Origin: Lepidurus packardi
Taxonomy: Eukaryota; Arthropoda; Branchiopoda; Notostraca; Triopsidae
Assembly (NCBI GenBank): GCA_023053545.1
Contig: JAKZAN010000006.1
Location: forward strand, 4,407,001 to 4,471,000
Direction of reading: 5' to 3'
Length of the DNA stretch: 64,000 nucleotides
Positions 12,301 through 23,020 of this stretch are shown one piece after another. Below the pieces are notes generated by a model. The model searched no databases, was not told where the DNA came from, and saw nothing but the letters and a program-made list of their open reading frames with translations. The position numbers were made by a program, and so were the translations under genes. How positions within the stretch are numbered: the stretch's first letter is position 1; each line of letters opens with the position of its first letter.

Positions 12301-15300
12301 TTAACGTGTATTGAAGGGTTTCAAAGTAGCCAGGCAAGCAATTCGTCAAACAAGGTATTGAGTAAGAGAGTTTTGGGCTTGTTGGTAACAACATGAAGAT
12401 GTTTACTTAGGAAAAAGCGCATTTCAATCCAAGAACCTCTTTTTCTCTTGATGATCGCGCGCTGGGCAAACGGACCGAGCTTCTCTTTTGCCTTACAAGC
12501 AGGTTGTTGCTTGAGATGGTTTTTACCCCCCCTTCTCTGTCTTTCGCCTCAGCAAAGCCTCCGTACAGGTTTTGGGGGCTTGCTGTTAAGGTCGTTGGGA
12601 AAACGACCATCCATTCTGGCTATTTGTTTTTGCCTGATGGGCGCCTGACAGCAGCCTGAGGTGCGGATCGTAATTCACCAGTCTTGTATGGATAGATATA
12701 CCTTTGGGGGCCGGAGAGGTGTGTGGATGTGTTTGTGTGGATGAGCTCCGAGCCCCTTTTTTCGAAAGAAGCACAAAAATTAGCCAGTCTAGATCGGTCT
12801 CTCATTGGCATATTACCTATACGACCAAACATTGATATTATATAACCCAAACAACAGCGTAAATGCCGTGCCCTTTTCTTTCATTAAGAATGCCATACCC
12901 TTCCCCCCCAAAATAAAATAAAAATAATAAAGAACCTGAGGGGTGAAATTTAGCGAAGTTTCTCGAGAAAACAACTCGTATGCAATCGTTAGTATTTTTC
13001 AAGTTTTAATTTTCGTAAACCCTTTTTCCAACAATTTAAACACAATAAACCATTTTACCAACCCTTCTTATGAACAAATAAGCGACGGTAACAGGGTGCC
13101 AAATTTTCAAACTTTTTGCAAAGGAAGGTAGAGCCTTCCTTTGCAAAAAATTTCTGGAAATTAGGCCTTCCTTTGCACAATGTTTGCAATTTTTTTTTAT
13201 TTTTTTATGCAGCTTGTAGGCTTAATATGCTTTGCAAAATGTGTGCATATATCTTAAGATATACAGAAAAGAAAGAAGATATGATGGATGACCAAAAAAT
13301 TTCAATTTAAAAAAAATATTTTTTACCCTATGAAGGTCTTTTGTCGGCGCTCTAAGCCTCTTTGTGTATCCAACAAGGGTATGCAACACACAACACACAC
13401 ACACACATGGGCCTCGCTATAACGAACATTCTCTTCTATAATGAATTTACCTTCTGTAAGGGCAAAAGACGTGACACTGAACCTCAACGAGGCCCTTGCA
13501 ATTAAGTGTTATTAACATTAATAACCATCCGTCAACACTAGTAAAAAAGGGAAATAAAATAAGAGAATTTTCATTTCATTTATTATTATTTTTTAGATTC
13601 TTATTTTTTTTTTCATTTGATCTCCCCAGGTTCCCCGCAAATGTGTGGGTGTAGGTCGAGTTAAAAAGACTTTTTTTTTTTAAAGTCTAATCTGGTTCTG
13701 TTAGACAGTCGTGGCACGATTTTGGTACCCGAGCTACCTGATCGAGACAAACCAGTCATTCATTTACATTCTCTCCCGTGTTGTATTGACACGGATAACC
13801 GCTGCATGCTTTGGCGCCCAGGTTCTCTATCTACGATACATGGGTTCTATACACTATTCTACACACCATACACAGTGCACAAGTCTGCTGTTTTTTGGGT
13901 CGGGGGTGTAGTAGTAAAAAGAAATGGGAAGTAAAAGTCCAAGAGTGCATGAGTCGAAACGAGCTGCGTGGAAAGTGGCCGGCGAGGCTCGCACGCCATC
14001 CCGTCATCTGCTGCCGTTTTTACAACGCTAGAGGGCTTCACAACAAGCACAAGACCGTGACAATAGACACCCAATAATTGCTCAACTACGCCACTCTCCT
14101 GGGCCTAATCTATGGCATCTAGCCTAGTAACTTCACTCCATTCCACTCCTTCATTTAAGCAAGCGAGCCACCTTCTATTTTTTTTTCTTTTTTATTGGAT
14201 TTTTTTTTAAAAAAATTTTAGGTGGAAGGGGTTTACATGCAAGTACTGATCAAAGGAAAACAACCCTAGTGTTTAAAGTTTTGACCTTAAAACGCGATAA
14301 GCTTGTTGGTGGGAGTATAATCATTTTAACTCCTTTTTTCGGGGGGAGTTTTGATATAGTTGTTAGTCATGCATAGAAGGAAGAGGTTGTTTGAGGTTAA
14401 TTGTGTATGGCGTCGATGACAAGTTATTACTGACTTCATAAACTCGCGGCTGGAGGGGTAAGGGGGTTCTATGCTATAGACTATGGAGCAACGGAATAGA
14501 GAGAGAGATGGGGGGGGGGATAGGATGCCAAGATGAAACGATAAGCATAGGGTGGTAATTAGACCCCCGGCTATAAACTCTCCGTGCACGCAAGAAGAGA
14601 TACCTAAATTTGGAGAAAGAAGTTGGAAAAGAACAAAAAGACAACAACTTAATACATAGATTCAACGGGAACCACCGCAGCGCAACAGAGCGCGTAACTG
14701 TAACATAACACATTCGTGTTAAAATAATAAAAAATGATACAAAAAAGACGGATGCTGTTCCCATTTCCAAAACGAGCTAGACGCCTTTTATCTACGAATA
14801 AATTGAACTGATTTCCATTCTTGATATTAAAAACTTCTCCTCAAGTCGTATTGAATTTAAAAAAAAAAAAACTCGAAAAGAAAAGAAAATTCAAATGAAT
14901 TTTCCTTTGCTTCATGAAAACCTAAATTCCTAAAAACTCTTTAAAAATACAACTAAAAATACAATTACTTTAATTGTACCTGACTAAATGAAACCGACAA
15001 TAGGCGTGAGCCTAAGTTGGGTTAATAAAAAAAAAACTAAAAATACATACATACAGGCTTAAGCCTACAAGCCGTATTAAATTTACAAAAATTAGAAACT
15101 CGTAAAAAATTAAATAGAAATTCCTAAATGAACTTTCCTTTGTTTCAAGGGTGAAAACCTAAATTCCTGAAAACTCTTTAAAAATTCATTAAAACTACGT
15201 ACATGCATAGAAGACACTATACAAATATACAAACGAATGATCATACATGGTTTCCGACATGTTATTGGTATTGACAAGTCAATTTCATTTCCATAAGGAA

Positions 15301-15567
15301 CAACTTTGGTGTATGGCAGCGTCGAGTGAAGTTTTTTTTTTTTTTTATTATTACTTTTATGACTCTATTTTCCCCTCACCGACTCTAAAGCTTCAAAGCC
15401 CATAGGTTGCAATGTTAATAATGCTAACCGGATGTGGGTGAAAAAAGATCAAAGGTGAAGCATATCAAACATGCAAAAGAGGCCGAGCAATAGCTGCGCA
15501 ATTTGCAAAGGAGAGGAGGGTGTATTATAGGCCTCTGGGGGGCTTTTGTAGGAAAATGGCCCCCCAT

Positions 15568-15598
<31 letters not shown>

Positions 15599-15821
15599 TC
15601 TTATGGCGGAGGGAGGAAGCTCACTCAGCTTACCTTTTCTTCGATTTCCTTTTCTTTTCCTTCCTTTTTTCCTACCAATGCATAGAGGGCTAATCATGAA
15701 ATTGGGCCGCAAAGCCTTTTAAAGGGAAGATCATTAAAGTAATTTGTGTTGCGCCAAACATCCCACATTTGGAGTACCGTCTTTGATCAGATTATACACG
15801 CCGACCCAAGATATCTTTTTC

Positions 15822-15853
<32 letters not shown>

Positions 15854-18659
15854 CCTTTTTTTGTAGAGGGAATGCTTACTGAACTGGAAGCTTTGATTGG
15901 GAGCTGACCATGTGATTGCAGCAATAAGATGCAGCAATGAACATACGGCAGACGTGCCATGAAAGTTTAGTTTAGCTTCCAGCAGTGGTCGCACGCTTGG
16001 CGTGAGTGTCAACGTCGAGGGCGTCCAGACGCCATCATAAAAGAGGAGAGACCTTGTACCCCTCTTCCCCACACGGGAAAGAGGGGTACACGGTCCATAT
16101 ACCCACCAAAAAAAGAAAAAAAAATCGTGTGTGGACTCCCGCAGGACAATAGCGTTCGCAATTGCCTAGCTCACTAACTTCACACATCTCCCTTCTACAT
16201 TAGGACTGTGCCCCTTTACAATTGACTTGCAGCAATTCACTGAGCCTTGCTTTCCCTTCGCTTGGGCGAATGCAAGAATGAAAAAGAAGAACATGGAAGG
16301 TTAAATTCGATCCTAAATGGGGGTTCGATCCGCGGTAACTGCGGTAGTATATCTAACTTCAGCTTAAATGATTTCGCCTCCTCCCCTTTAGAAAAATCTT
16401 TAGAAAAAGGGGGGAGGATGTATGTGGTACATGTACACTGTACTATGCGTACGTTACTGTCGTTTCAGCTCGGAAATTATTTCTTTATCGCGCTTGGGGA
16501 GACTCAGCGTGATGGATTAGGGAGGATGGATCACGCTCTTTTTTTTTTTTACTTATTTAAGCAATTTTTTATTTTATTTTTTTGGGGGGTGGTCTGTATG
16601 ATGAGGGTTTGGGTGTTGGGAGCTAATTAATTTGCTGCGTACAGGGTTTTACCGGGTTGGGGAGGGTACATGGAGTGCGTCTTTAGATGCAACTCCTTCC
16701 CAAGTGAGGGGCAAGTGGACAAGCGTGAGAGTCTGACTGAAATCTTTTAGAAAGAGCGTCCTGGCACAGCAAATCAATGCTCCGAACGCCTCTTATGTGA
16801 AATTTATGGACTCTTGATTGTATTTGAATGAAAAAGGCTCTTGGAGATTGCAAAGAGAAGCTCATTTTCAAATCGTATTTGGTATTGTAACCATGACAGT
16901 TTTGTGGCGAAGACTTTGGGGGGTTGGGGGGATGAGAAGACTAATTAGTGGGCAAAGAAGGACAAGAAAGAAGGAGTGCTTCAGGCTACAAGTCAAAAAC
17001 TAATGTTGGCTTGTTCTTTTCTCTTTTTTGTACCTTTTTCAGACGATACTTAACTCCATGCACAAGTACCAGCCAAGGTTCCATTTGGTGCGAGCCAATG
17101 ATATCCTCAAGTTACCCTATAGCACTTTCCGCACTTACGTTTTCAAGGAGACTGAATTCATCGCAGTGACAGCCTACCAAAATGAAAAGGTAAGCAAAAA
17201 ATTTCTTAATTGGCGGATTTTTAAGTGTAATTAGCCTTCAAAATCATATGTAAAGATCTTACGAGTTTGTAAGAGAAATCTAAGATAGATATACGAGTTT
17301 CTAGTCTATAGAATGCTAAGAACGATTCATTTTGTTCCAGTTTTCTGAGAATAGCCGTTCACGAGCTATGGGTATGCAAACTTGGGCTCGTGACGTCATT
17401 TCTTAGAATTTTATTTCAGTTACAATTTAAAATTGCATTTATTTGTAATTGATTTCAATGCTTACAAAGCAGCAAATCTACCCTTTCATGAAGAAGTAAC
17501 CGACGGTACCAAGTTTAAGCCTACAAACCGTATCATTGAAAAAAAAAGAAAACAGTAAAGAAGGTTCCTCGAGCACCTCTGTGACGTCAGAAGGCATGTG
17601 ATCGGATGTTCCAAAATTTCAATCTTTAAGAGCTTCATTACTACTTACACGCATCAGAGATACAAAGTACCACTTCAAACTCGCTTTTTGCCCTATCTTT
17701 AAGACTAACTAAGTTTAAGTTGTGAAACACGTGTATTAAGTTAGTTATCAATTTTAAGTTATGACACACAACTATTAAGTTAGTGAGTCAACTTAAACCT
17801 TTATTAATCTTTTTTTTTTATTTTTTGCAGATTACTCAGCTGAAAATCGACAACAACCCCTTCGCGAAAGGTTTCCGGGACACGGGAGCAGGGAAACGGG
17901 AGAAGAAGTAAGTTGAGACAAGCTTCTTGCAAATTTCCCCCCCCCCCTTTTCCTTGCAAATTACCCCTCCCTCACCCTAATTTGGCTCTGTGCCACAATT
18001 TTGCAACTGGAAAAACGACTCCTTTCGATAACGACATGCCGGAGCCCACCATGGGTGTGTTTCAAAGCTTGGGCCAAATCAACTTTGCGGGACGGGCACA
18101 CATGGGGGGGGGGGGGGGGGGGGGTAGGGATAAAAGCTTAATCTGTTAAGTAACTCATCTTGAGTTTACTCTCTTGTGTCCGTTGGAACTCGTGTTACTT
18201 ATGTTGGCATCACATGTGACACACATCCTCTTTCGCTCGGCAAAAGAGCCCAAAGCCGGGGGTTAGTCACGTGATCCGAGCCTAATTAGTCTCCACCCGC
18301 GTCTGCTGTCGTCGCCGCCGCCACTGCCATCATCAGCCTGTTACATTTGTACTAGACACACAACACTAGACCACTCAACTTACATGCCCCTCATGAGCAT
18401 CAGTAGCAAAAGCATTGAGGGAAAAAAATGGAGCCAAAGAAAAGGAAAAAAAATTACAAAAATAATCTTATGCCCCTTATGAGCATCAGTAGCAAAAGCA
18501 TAGCTGAAAGAAGTTTGAGCAAACATATTTTAAAAAGTGTTTAAAAATAAAACTATTTTTTTCATTTTTTAAAATTAAAAGAATAATAATAAAAAGGCGT
18601 GCACAGAACTTTAACTTGAAGGTGGGTACCATTCCCAAAGTGTTTATTGAACTCCCCTT

Positions 18660-18690
<31 letters not shown>

Positions 18691-21671
18691 AGTTTCTTAA
18701 GTGAGCAACATTTGATCATGCGATTGTCGACGTTGTAAACCCATCTTTGTTGCGGAGAGACTGTTGTAAGTCTGTCGAGTCCAATCGCCAACCACACGCT
18801 CTTTTAAAATCCTTACTCTGTGTGTGTGTGAGTGAAATAATGGTTATTATCGCAGATCCCAGTCCATGTTTTCCTGTTTCCCTGGCATAACCTGTTCTGG
18901 GGCCACGGGAAGAGCAAAACGACCAACGAGTTGGCCAGTAAAGCTTGCACTTTCGTGTACTTTTGTGTACTTTTGTGTTGATTAATAGGGCCCTATTTAG
19001 GAACTCCTATTTGTATTTCATCGTCTTTTCTATTTATTTTTTGCAAAGATAATTGGATAGCCCAAGTTGCTGGAGAAAACAGTTGGAAATCACAAAAGAA
19101 ATCACAAAAGTTGCAAATCAAAAAAGACTCTATTTTCCTTGAGTGAATGCACTACAACAAAGAAATTTTGTTAACTTGTCTAACACCGACTAGCGGTTAT
19201 CGAACACAGAGGCCGAATGTTCGGTTAGCGAGGTTACTTATCAGACGAGAAAATTTCATTCTTGCCCAATAATGAATATTCCCGTTGCAGGTTAAATTTC
19301 ATTCTTGCCCAATAATGAATGTTCCCATTGCAGGTTATGTAGGACTTACATTTATACACAAAAATATCCCTTTCCGTATGTAGGGCGGAACAATAATCTA
19401 ATAATCATAACTTGTCTACTTTCGGAAACTTTAGCAGAATAAATGAGGGCGATTATGGCAGTTTAGAAGTCATATGACGGGGTCGTGTGTGTGTACTCTA
19501 TACTCTATACGCATACAAACGGCGCAAGTCCCAAAGGTTAAGGCAAAGGAAAAGGTTATACGGAAACAGAGGCGTCTTCACGACGCCCATCCAAATATTC
19601 GGCACGCCAAAGCGTAAGGGACCTTTGACACTTTTTTTTTGTGTGTGGAGGACCCCCACTCCATTTGCTCCACTTGGTTGGACTGACTGTTTTTCATCAA
19701 CGTGAGTTAATCATGAGAATGTGAGCTTTTTGGCCTTGTAAGAAAGTGTGTGTCGCCCCGCGTTTGCTGTACAGCGCCCCGTTTTCGCTGGAATTGCTAT
19801 CAATGACGTGAGTGGGGAGTCGTAATGTCTCGCCGGGGGGAGAAAGCAAAAAAAAGGGCGAATTTATTTGTGTATCTAGATTTTTAGCAGAGGGTAGGGA
19901 CAGAGCACTTGTGTTACCCTTGATGTTGTTGTTGTTTGGTTTACATCATAACGGAGAGAATCATGGGCCATTTTTCTTTATATTGTAGGCGACAAGCTTT
20001 GCTAGCAGCGCAACGTCATCATGATGAAGGTAAAGGGTCGGGATCAGGTTCCGCCGATTTGTCTCATTGCCTGTCTGTGTCGCCGACGCCTGATTCCAGT
20101 CAAGATGATCCTCATGATCCCGACGATGAAAAGTTGGACGTTGTCGGGACCAGTGATGCTCGCTCACCGCTCCACATGTCAGACGGTAAGCCTCAATAGA
20201 CCGCACCAAAAAGGCTAAACAAAACCTAGAAACACTATAAAAATGCCTTAAACTATCGAAAAGAAGCTAAAAATCGCTAAATATAATTAACACAAACATT
20301 AGAACAATAAACATAAACAAATACTTACTTTAAAAACCAAAAGAAGCTAAATAAAACATTTTTCGAATGGTAGAACCAAGGACGGTAAGGGCCATATTCC
20401 TATGTTTAAGCATTGAAAACAAGCCCTAAGTAACAATGAAATGCAATAAGGGCAGTTTTCCTATGTTGAAGCATTGAAAACAAGACCTTGGTAACAATGA
20501 AGTACAATAAGGGCGCTTTTCCTATGTTTAAGCATTGAAAAACAGACCTTAGCGAAATTCCCCATACTAACCGCCTATACCGAGCTAAGGTATACGGGAG
20601 CCTTAAACCATCTAAACGAAGCAAAAAACCATTAAATTAGTTTAAAAAAAAAAACAAAAAAAAGCTAAAATACATGCAAAAAATCAAGAAATGTTAAATC
20701 AAACCAAAAGAAAAGGACAAAGTAGAGTAGTACAGAGAAGGTTCGCGAGTTTGAAAAGTTCCCACACTTGATTTCATTTTTATTGATTTATTTTGTTATT
20801 AGATGGTCGCGGGGAAGAATGCAGTTTGTCGGGCGACTCGAGCCGGCCGAATAGCTGCAATTCGGAGCATAACAAAGACCGAAGAGAGCGACGGTTGTCG
20901 GGTGCGGGCTCATTAGCGAGTTCTTTGCCGTCGTCTTCAGCACCTTTAGCCCCGTTTTCGTCGCTTCCTTCCAGTCACAATAACCCCAATCCGAACGTGA
21001 GTTTGGGCGTGGGCCCGCCTTTGCCACCGCCACATCTCCTCCCGTACCTCTACCCACCTGGCTTGTACTCGGGCGCGCTCCATCCGTTGCTGCACCCCCC
21101 CACATCGGGCGCGGCTGGCCTCCCCTTTTCCTTCATGCAAGGCTCCTCGGCGGCCGCCAACTCCATGAACCACAACCTCTTTCTCAACGCGCAATTACAG
21201 GCTTTGGCTGCGCAACATTCCCTCTTCGCCCCGCATTATTCAAACTTGGGCGCCACCTTAGCCGCCGCCGCGAACGCCAGCAATGCGGCAGCCGTAGCAG
21301 CCGCGGTCGCGCAGCACCATCATAGTCCGGGAGCCATGGGACTCAAATCCCACCGCTTCGCACCGTATCCGTCGCCCACGACCATGTTCGGAAGTACGCC
21401 CAGTCCGAGTCCCAAATTATCGCCTCGGGGGAGCAGCAGTAACCTCCCTTCCCCTAGTACTACTACTGCTAATACTACTAGTACTACCCTGCTACCTTTA
21501 GAACCGCCCGTGGGCACGGGGGCGGGGCATCGGGGATTCCTACCCCCGCCTTCGGCCGCTTCCGAAGCGAGTGATTTGAAGAACATTGAGAAAATGGTCA
21601 ACGGTTTGGAAGTGCACCAAGAAAATAGAAGTGCTAGTACAGATTTAATGGCCAAGATGAGCGAAAAGTGA
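220..21671 (+). CDS. Tbx2/3 (bi/omb): Tbx2/3-type (bifid/optomotor-blind) T-box transcription factor, 5'-partial, five exons
   Basis: A nuclear T-box DNA-binding transcription factor of the Tbx2 subfamily, usually a repressor in patterning. Exons: 220-373, 17043-17189, 17831-17907, 19989-20185 and 20803-21671 (TGA stop). All phases agree (2/0/0/2/1) and all junctions are GT-AG. About 480 residues are encoded here. They cover the C-terminal two-thirds of the T-box ([66 protein letters not shown]), then a basic stretch, an acidic Ser/Asp region and a Pro/Ala-rich tail. The [16 protein letters not shown] signature separates Tbx2/3 from Tbx4/5, and the C-terminal [13 protein letters not shown] block resembles the conserved end of vertebrate TBX2/3. 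The start codon, N-terminus and first third of the T-box lie left of the window. Family assignment is strong; Tbx2 versus Tbx3 is not meaningful in invertebrates. Confidence 0.95.
2514..2675. repeat. Tandem pair of about 80-85 bp
   Basis: Both units contain GCATAATTTCGCTTATTTTC followed by an A/G-rich stretch, then a run of AAAGCTTT-like bases and TAACACACG or TAACACG. They lie inside the long T-box intron. Confidence 0.7.
3020..3320. repeat. Two direct copies of about 118 bp
   Basis: 3023-3140 and 3202-3320 share TTTCGC, CAGGC...GGTCTC, GCCTTACCTTG, GCACAGCGACGCAACA, GATCAGATCG and GAACTTGTAG with about 80% identity by eye. A second shared piece, TGTGTCTATAAACGTGT, ends at about 3198 and recurs at 3727-3742. 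Confidence 0.8.
3355..3690. repeat. Degenerate TTTTCGACTA tandem array
   Basis: About 25 imperfect units of 10-14 bp of the type TTTTCGACTA(TT/GT). A shorter array of the same type lies at 5415-5540, including a perfect 30-bp repeat within it. AT-rich minisatellite, non-coding. Confidence 0.85.
4927..5002. promoter_or_regulatory. GA-rich stretch with an AAGATGGCGG site
   Basis: GAGAG repeats (GAGA-factor-type) run from 4927 to 4979 and are followed at 4993-5002 by AAGATGGCGG, a Pho/YY1-type site (GCCAT on the other strand). It lies within the T-box intron. It could be a Polycomb/Trithorax response element or an enhancer or promoter; inferred only. Confidence 0.35.
5415..5540. repeat. Second TTCGACTA/TTAGCTATC array
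   Basis: The same motif as 3355-3690. The unit GGCTATTTTTAGCTATCTTC followed by GACTAGTTTC is repeated in tandem around 5460-5520. Confidence 0.8.
5827..5867. other. Hairpin with a C13 loop
   Basis: GATCTATCCAAGAA at 5827-5840 pairs with TTCTTGGGTGGATC at 5854-5867 (14 bp including two G-U pairs as RNA). The loop is exactly 13 C residues. Position is intronic in Tbx2/3. Confidence 0.7.
8228..8395. repeat. T-rich minisatellite
   Basis: Tandem TTTTATTCTTATTTTATCCT and TATTTTTACT units with variable length. A shorter unit TTTATTCTTATTT is repeated. Low complexity, non-coding. Confidence 0.8.
13113..13149. other. Perfect 16-bp stem hairpin
   Basis: TTTTTGCAAAGGAAGG at 13113-13128 and CCTTCCTTTGCAAAAA at 13134-13149 pair perfectly around TAGAG. 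A third CCTTCCTTTGCA lies at about 13164. Too short for a typical pre-miRNA. Confidence 0.8.
14870..15195. repeat. Direct repeat of about 95 bp, two copies
   Basis: About 14871-14965 and 15091-15195 share AAACTCGTAAA-like starts, TTCAAATGAA/CTAAATGAA, TTTCCTTTG, GAAAACCTAAATTCCT and AAAACTCTTTAAAAAT. Between them lies a segment whose TTTAAGCCTACAAGCCGTAT also occurs (one change) at 17514-17536. Confidence 0.75.
16050..16095. other. 46-nt hairpin
   Basis: GACC-TT-GTACCCCTCTT-C-CCC at 16050-16070 pairs with GGG-A-AAGAGGGGTAC-AC-GGTC at 16075-16095 around ACAC. That makes 18 pairs with two small internal mismatches. It is short for a metazoan pre-miRNA. Confidence 0.75.
17043..17189 (+). CDS. 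Tbx2/3 exon: T-box dimer/DNA-contact region
   Basis: Forty-nine codons lie between a TTTTTCAG acceptor and a GTAAGC donor, phase 0 at both ends. The residues run from [14 protein letters not shown] through [14 protein letters not shown] to [11 protein letters not shown]. These are near-identical to the Tbx2/3 T-box. [19 protein letters not shown] is the Tbx2-type version of a segment that differs clearly in Tbx4/5 and Brachyury. Confidence 0.96.
17190..17830 (+). other. Tbx2/3 intron (641 bp)
   Basis: GTAAGC to TTTTGCAG. It contains two perfect TGACGTCA palindromes (17391-17398 and 17582-17589), a short block at 17514-17536 that matches 15057-15081, and degenerate tandem AGTTAGT-type repeats at 17700-17795. 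No coding sequence was seen. Confidence 0.8.
17831..17907 (+). CDS. Tbx2/3 exon: end of T-box
   Basis: Twenty-five codons plus two bases, ending before GTAAGT at 17908. It encodes [19 protein letters not shown] followed by AGKREKK, which closes the T-box and adds a basic, nuclear-localisation-like stretch completed in the next exon. Confidence 0.95.
18386..18503. repeat. Direct repeat, two copies about 90 bp apart
   Basis: ATGCCCCTCATGAGCATCAG followed by TAGCAAAAGCAT occurs at about 18386 and again, with one change, at about 18474. The spacer is A-rich. It lies inside a T-box intron and its function is unknown. Confidence 0.75.
19254..19335. repeat. 40-bp tandem duplication
   Basis: Two adjacent near-identical units, each with the phrase ATTTCATTCTTGCCCAATAA and ending TTGCAGGTTA, differ at only two positions. 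This is a recent tandem duplication inside a T-box intron. Confidence 0.85.
19989..20185 (+). CDS. Tbx2/3 exon: linker after T-box
   Basis: This exon starts with the third base of a Lys codon and ends in phase 1 before GTAAGC. It encodes [14 protein letters not shown], which sits where vertebrate TBX2 has its post-T-box basic helix. A Ser/Gly stretch and an acidic segment ([17 protein letters not shown]) follow. Support comes from both splice sites and phase continuity; the sequence is less conserved than the T-box. Confidence 0.88.
20186..20802 (+). other. Tbx2/3 last intron, largely occupied by a repeat element
   Basis: GTAAGC to TTATTAG. The middle holds a copy of the 61-bp-unit element (20351-20606). 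A 37-bp direct repeat (20247-20283 and 20601-20637) brackets it. No coding sequence was seen. Confidence 0.8.
20351..20606 (-). mobile_element. Partial copy of the TTAA-flanked repeat element
   Basis: This is the reverse complement of the left part of the element at 55421-56123. It has the CGAATGG leader, about 2.7 tandem units of 61 bp (20387-20447, 20448-20508, 20509-20550), a CATACTAACCGCCTATACCG segment and a terminal repeat at 20583-20602 followed by TTAA at 20603-20606. The other terminus is missing, so it looks 5'-truncated. No coding capacity. Confidence 0.75.
20803..21671 (+). CDS. Tbx2/3 last exon: C-terminal regulatory domain
   Basis: 288 codons plus stop, entered in phase 1 after TTATTAG. 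It is Ser-rich at first, then Pro/Leu-rich ([16 protein letters not shown]), followed by an Ala-rich stretch with His (near 21240-21330), a Ser/Pro/Thr segment, and near the end [15 protein letters not shown] at about 21568-21615. That last block corresponds to the conserved C-terminal motif of vertebrate TBX2/3 and supports orthology beyond the T-box. The exon is GC-richer than its surroundings, as expected for coding DNA here. Confidence 0.94.
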
Positions 21672-22764
21672 CGTACTTTGTACCACCCAGCTGTTCCTGC
21701 TGCGAGGTACGAAGTTAGGTATATTTTGTGATATTTCATAGATTGTTTTTTCCTTATGGGGAAGAAAAGGAAAGGAAGAAAAGCACAGCCAGCTGACTTT
21801 TGTGTGTGTTTGTGTGTGTATGCTTTCGTTGAGGCATATAAAGCAAAAAAAAAAGAAAAAAGAGAAAGAAATCAAGTTGCTGCTGGAAGCAATATTAGTA
21901 ATGTTCAAGCACAACTGCTGCCGTTGTTTAGAAAACTGCAATCTCTGGGATTTTTCGTTTTTTTTTATTTATTTCATGATTTTTTTTATTTTTTATTTAC
22001 TTTGCGATTTATATTCGTGTTCTTGGTACCTTTTCAGTCGTTATATATGTTCCTTTTGTGCTGCACATTTGGGTAGAGAGTCATAAGAGGGTTTGTGACG
22101 TTGTGTGCTACAAAGAATCATTTTTGTTCAAAGAGAGAGGAAAAAGTGTACAGCAAAAAAAAAAGATAAGTACGTCACTCAGATTATAGGAAATTATTCA
22201 ATCAATTCAGTTTTGGGTGCTTTGATTGTTGTCTAGTAAAAAAAATAAGTGACCTGTACTCTGTTATGGGCATAATGTTGTACCATATATAGAACCTTAT
22301 GTTTTGCGTCAAAACCAAAGACCGCCCTTCTTAAATAACCTTTGTACATATGGCACGTTAACATTTAAGTTCTGATCTTGAAGCAAAGTGAGGTGGAACA
22401 CACTTCTGACCATTTATTTTTTTTTTTTGCAAAAACTTTGTGTTAGGGAAACAAAAAAAGGTCACGAAATCTCATCATCCTGGATTTCAATTTATTCTTT
22501 TCTTGGAAACAGCCGTAAAGAAAATTCGATTTTTTTAATTCGCATCATTTCCTCCACAAATCATGAAGAATCACCCCCTGAAGCACGTTATACCAATTGT
22601 ATAGCATCGTTTCGGACTTTAGCTACAAGTATACATCACCTTAGCAATATATAACCCAAACCGTTGTTTAATTTTTCTTACATGTCAAGATAATCCAAGT
22701 TTCAAATGAGAAAAAGTGGTAAGGGAGGGGTCTGTGCATTGTGCAAAAGTGCAACTTATTAACA

Positions 22765-23020
22765 ACCAAGGACAGTAAGGGCCATATTCCTACGCTTAAG
22801 CACTGAAAACCAGCCCTTAGTAACAATGAAATTCAACAAGGGCGCTTTTCCTATCTTTAAGGATTGAGAACTAGACCTTAGTAGCGATGAAATGCAATAA
22901 GGGCGCTTTTCCAATATTTAAGCATTGAAAATTAGACCTTAGTAGTTGGTAAAATTGGTGAACCATTTCTTGAGCTTGCTAACAGGTTTGTTCACAACCA
23001 ATGCACAATTAGTAACCCTT
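22765..23020 (+). mobile_element. Second partial copy of the 61-bp-unit element
   Basis: It contains three degenerate units of 61 bp (from 22777, 22838 and 22899) with the AAGGGC...TTCCTA...AAGCATTGAAAA pattern. A GAGCTTGCTAACAGG block follows with ACCAATGCACAATT, which also occurs at 55731-55768. No terminal repeat was recognised. Non-coding. Confidence 0.72.

Larger units (their letters stand above)
374..17042 (+). other. 16.7-kb intron of the Tbx2/3 gene
   Basis: This large intron has no supportable gene inside it; open frames are short and low-complexity. It holds duplicated blocks (2514-2675, 3020-3320, 14870-15195), degenerate TTTTCGACTA-type arrays (3355-3690, 5415-5540), a GA-rich stretch with an AAGATGGCGG site (4927-5002), T-rich minisatellite (8228-8395), G/C homopolymers and three good hairpins (5827-5867, 13113-13149, 16050-16095). 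Vertebrate TBX3 has an optional exon at this junction; no equivalent was recognised here. Long introns in T-box genes often hold enhancers, but that is inference for this one. Confidence 0.85.
17908..19988 (+). other. Tbx2/3 intron (2.1 kb)
   Basis: GTAAGT to TATTGTAG. It holds a G-run near 18103-18123, an A-run near 18659-18683, a direct repeat of a GAGCATCAGTAGCAAAAGCAT block (about 18386-18416 and 18474-18503) and a 40-bp tandem duplication (19254-19335). No coding sequence was seen. Confidence 0.8.
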
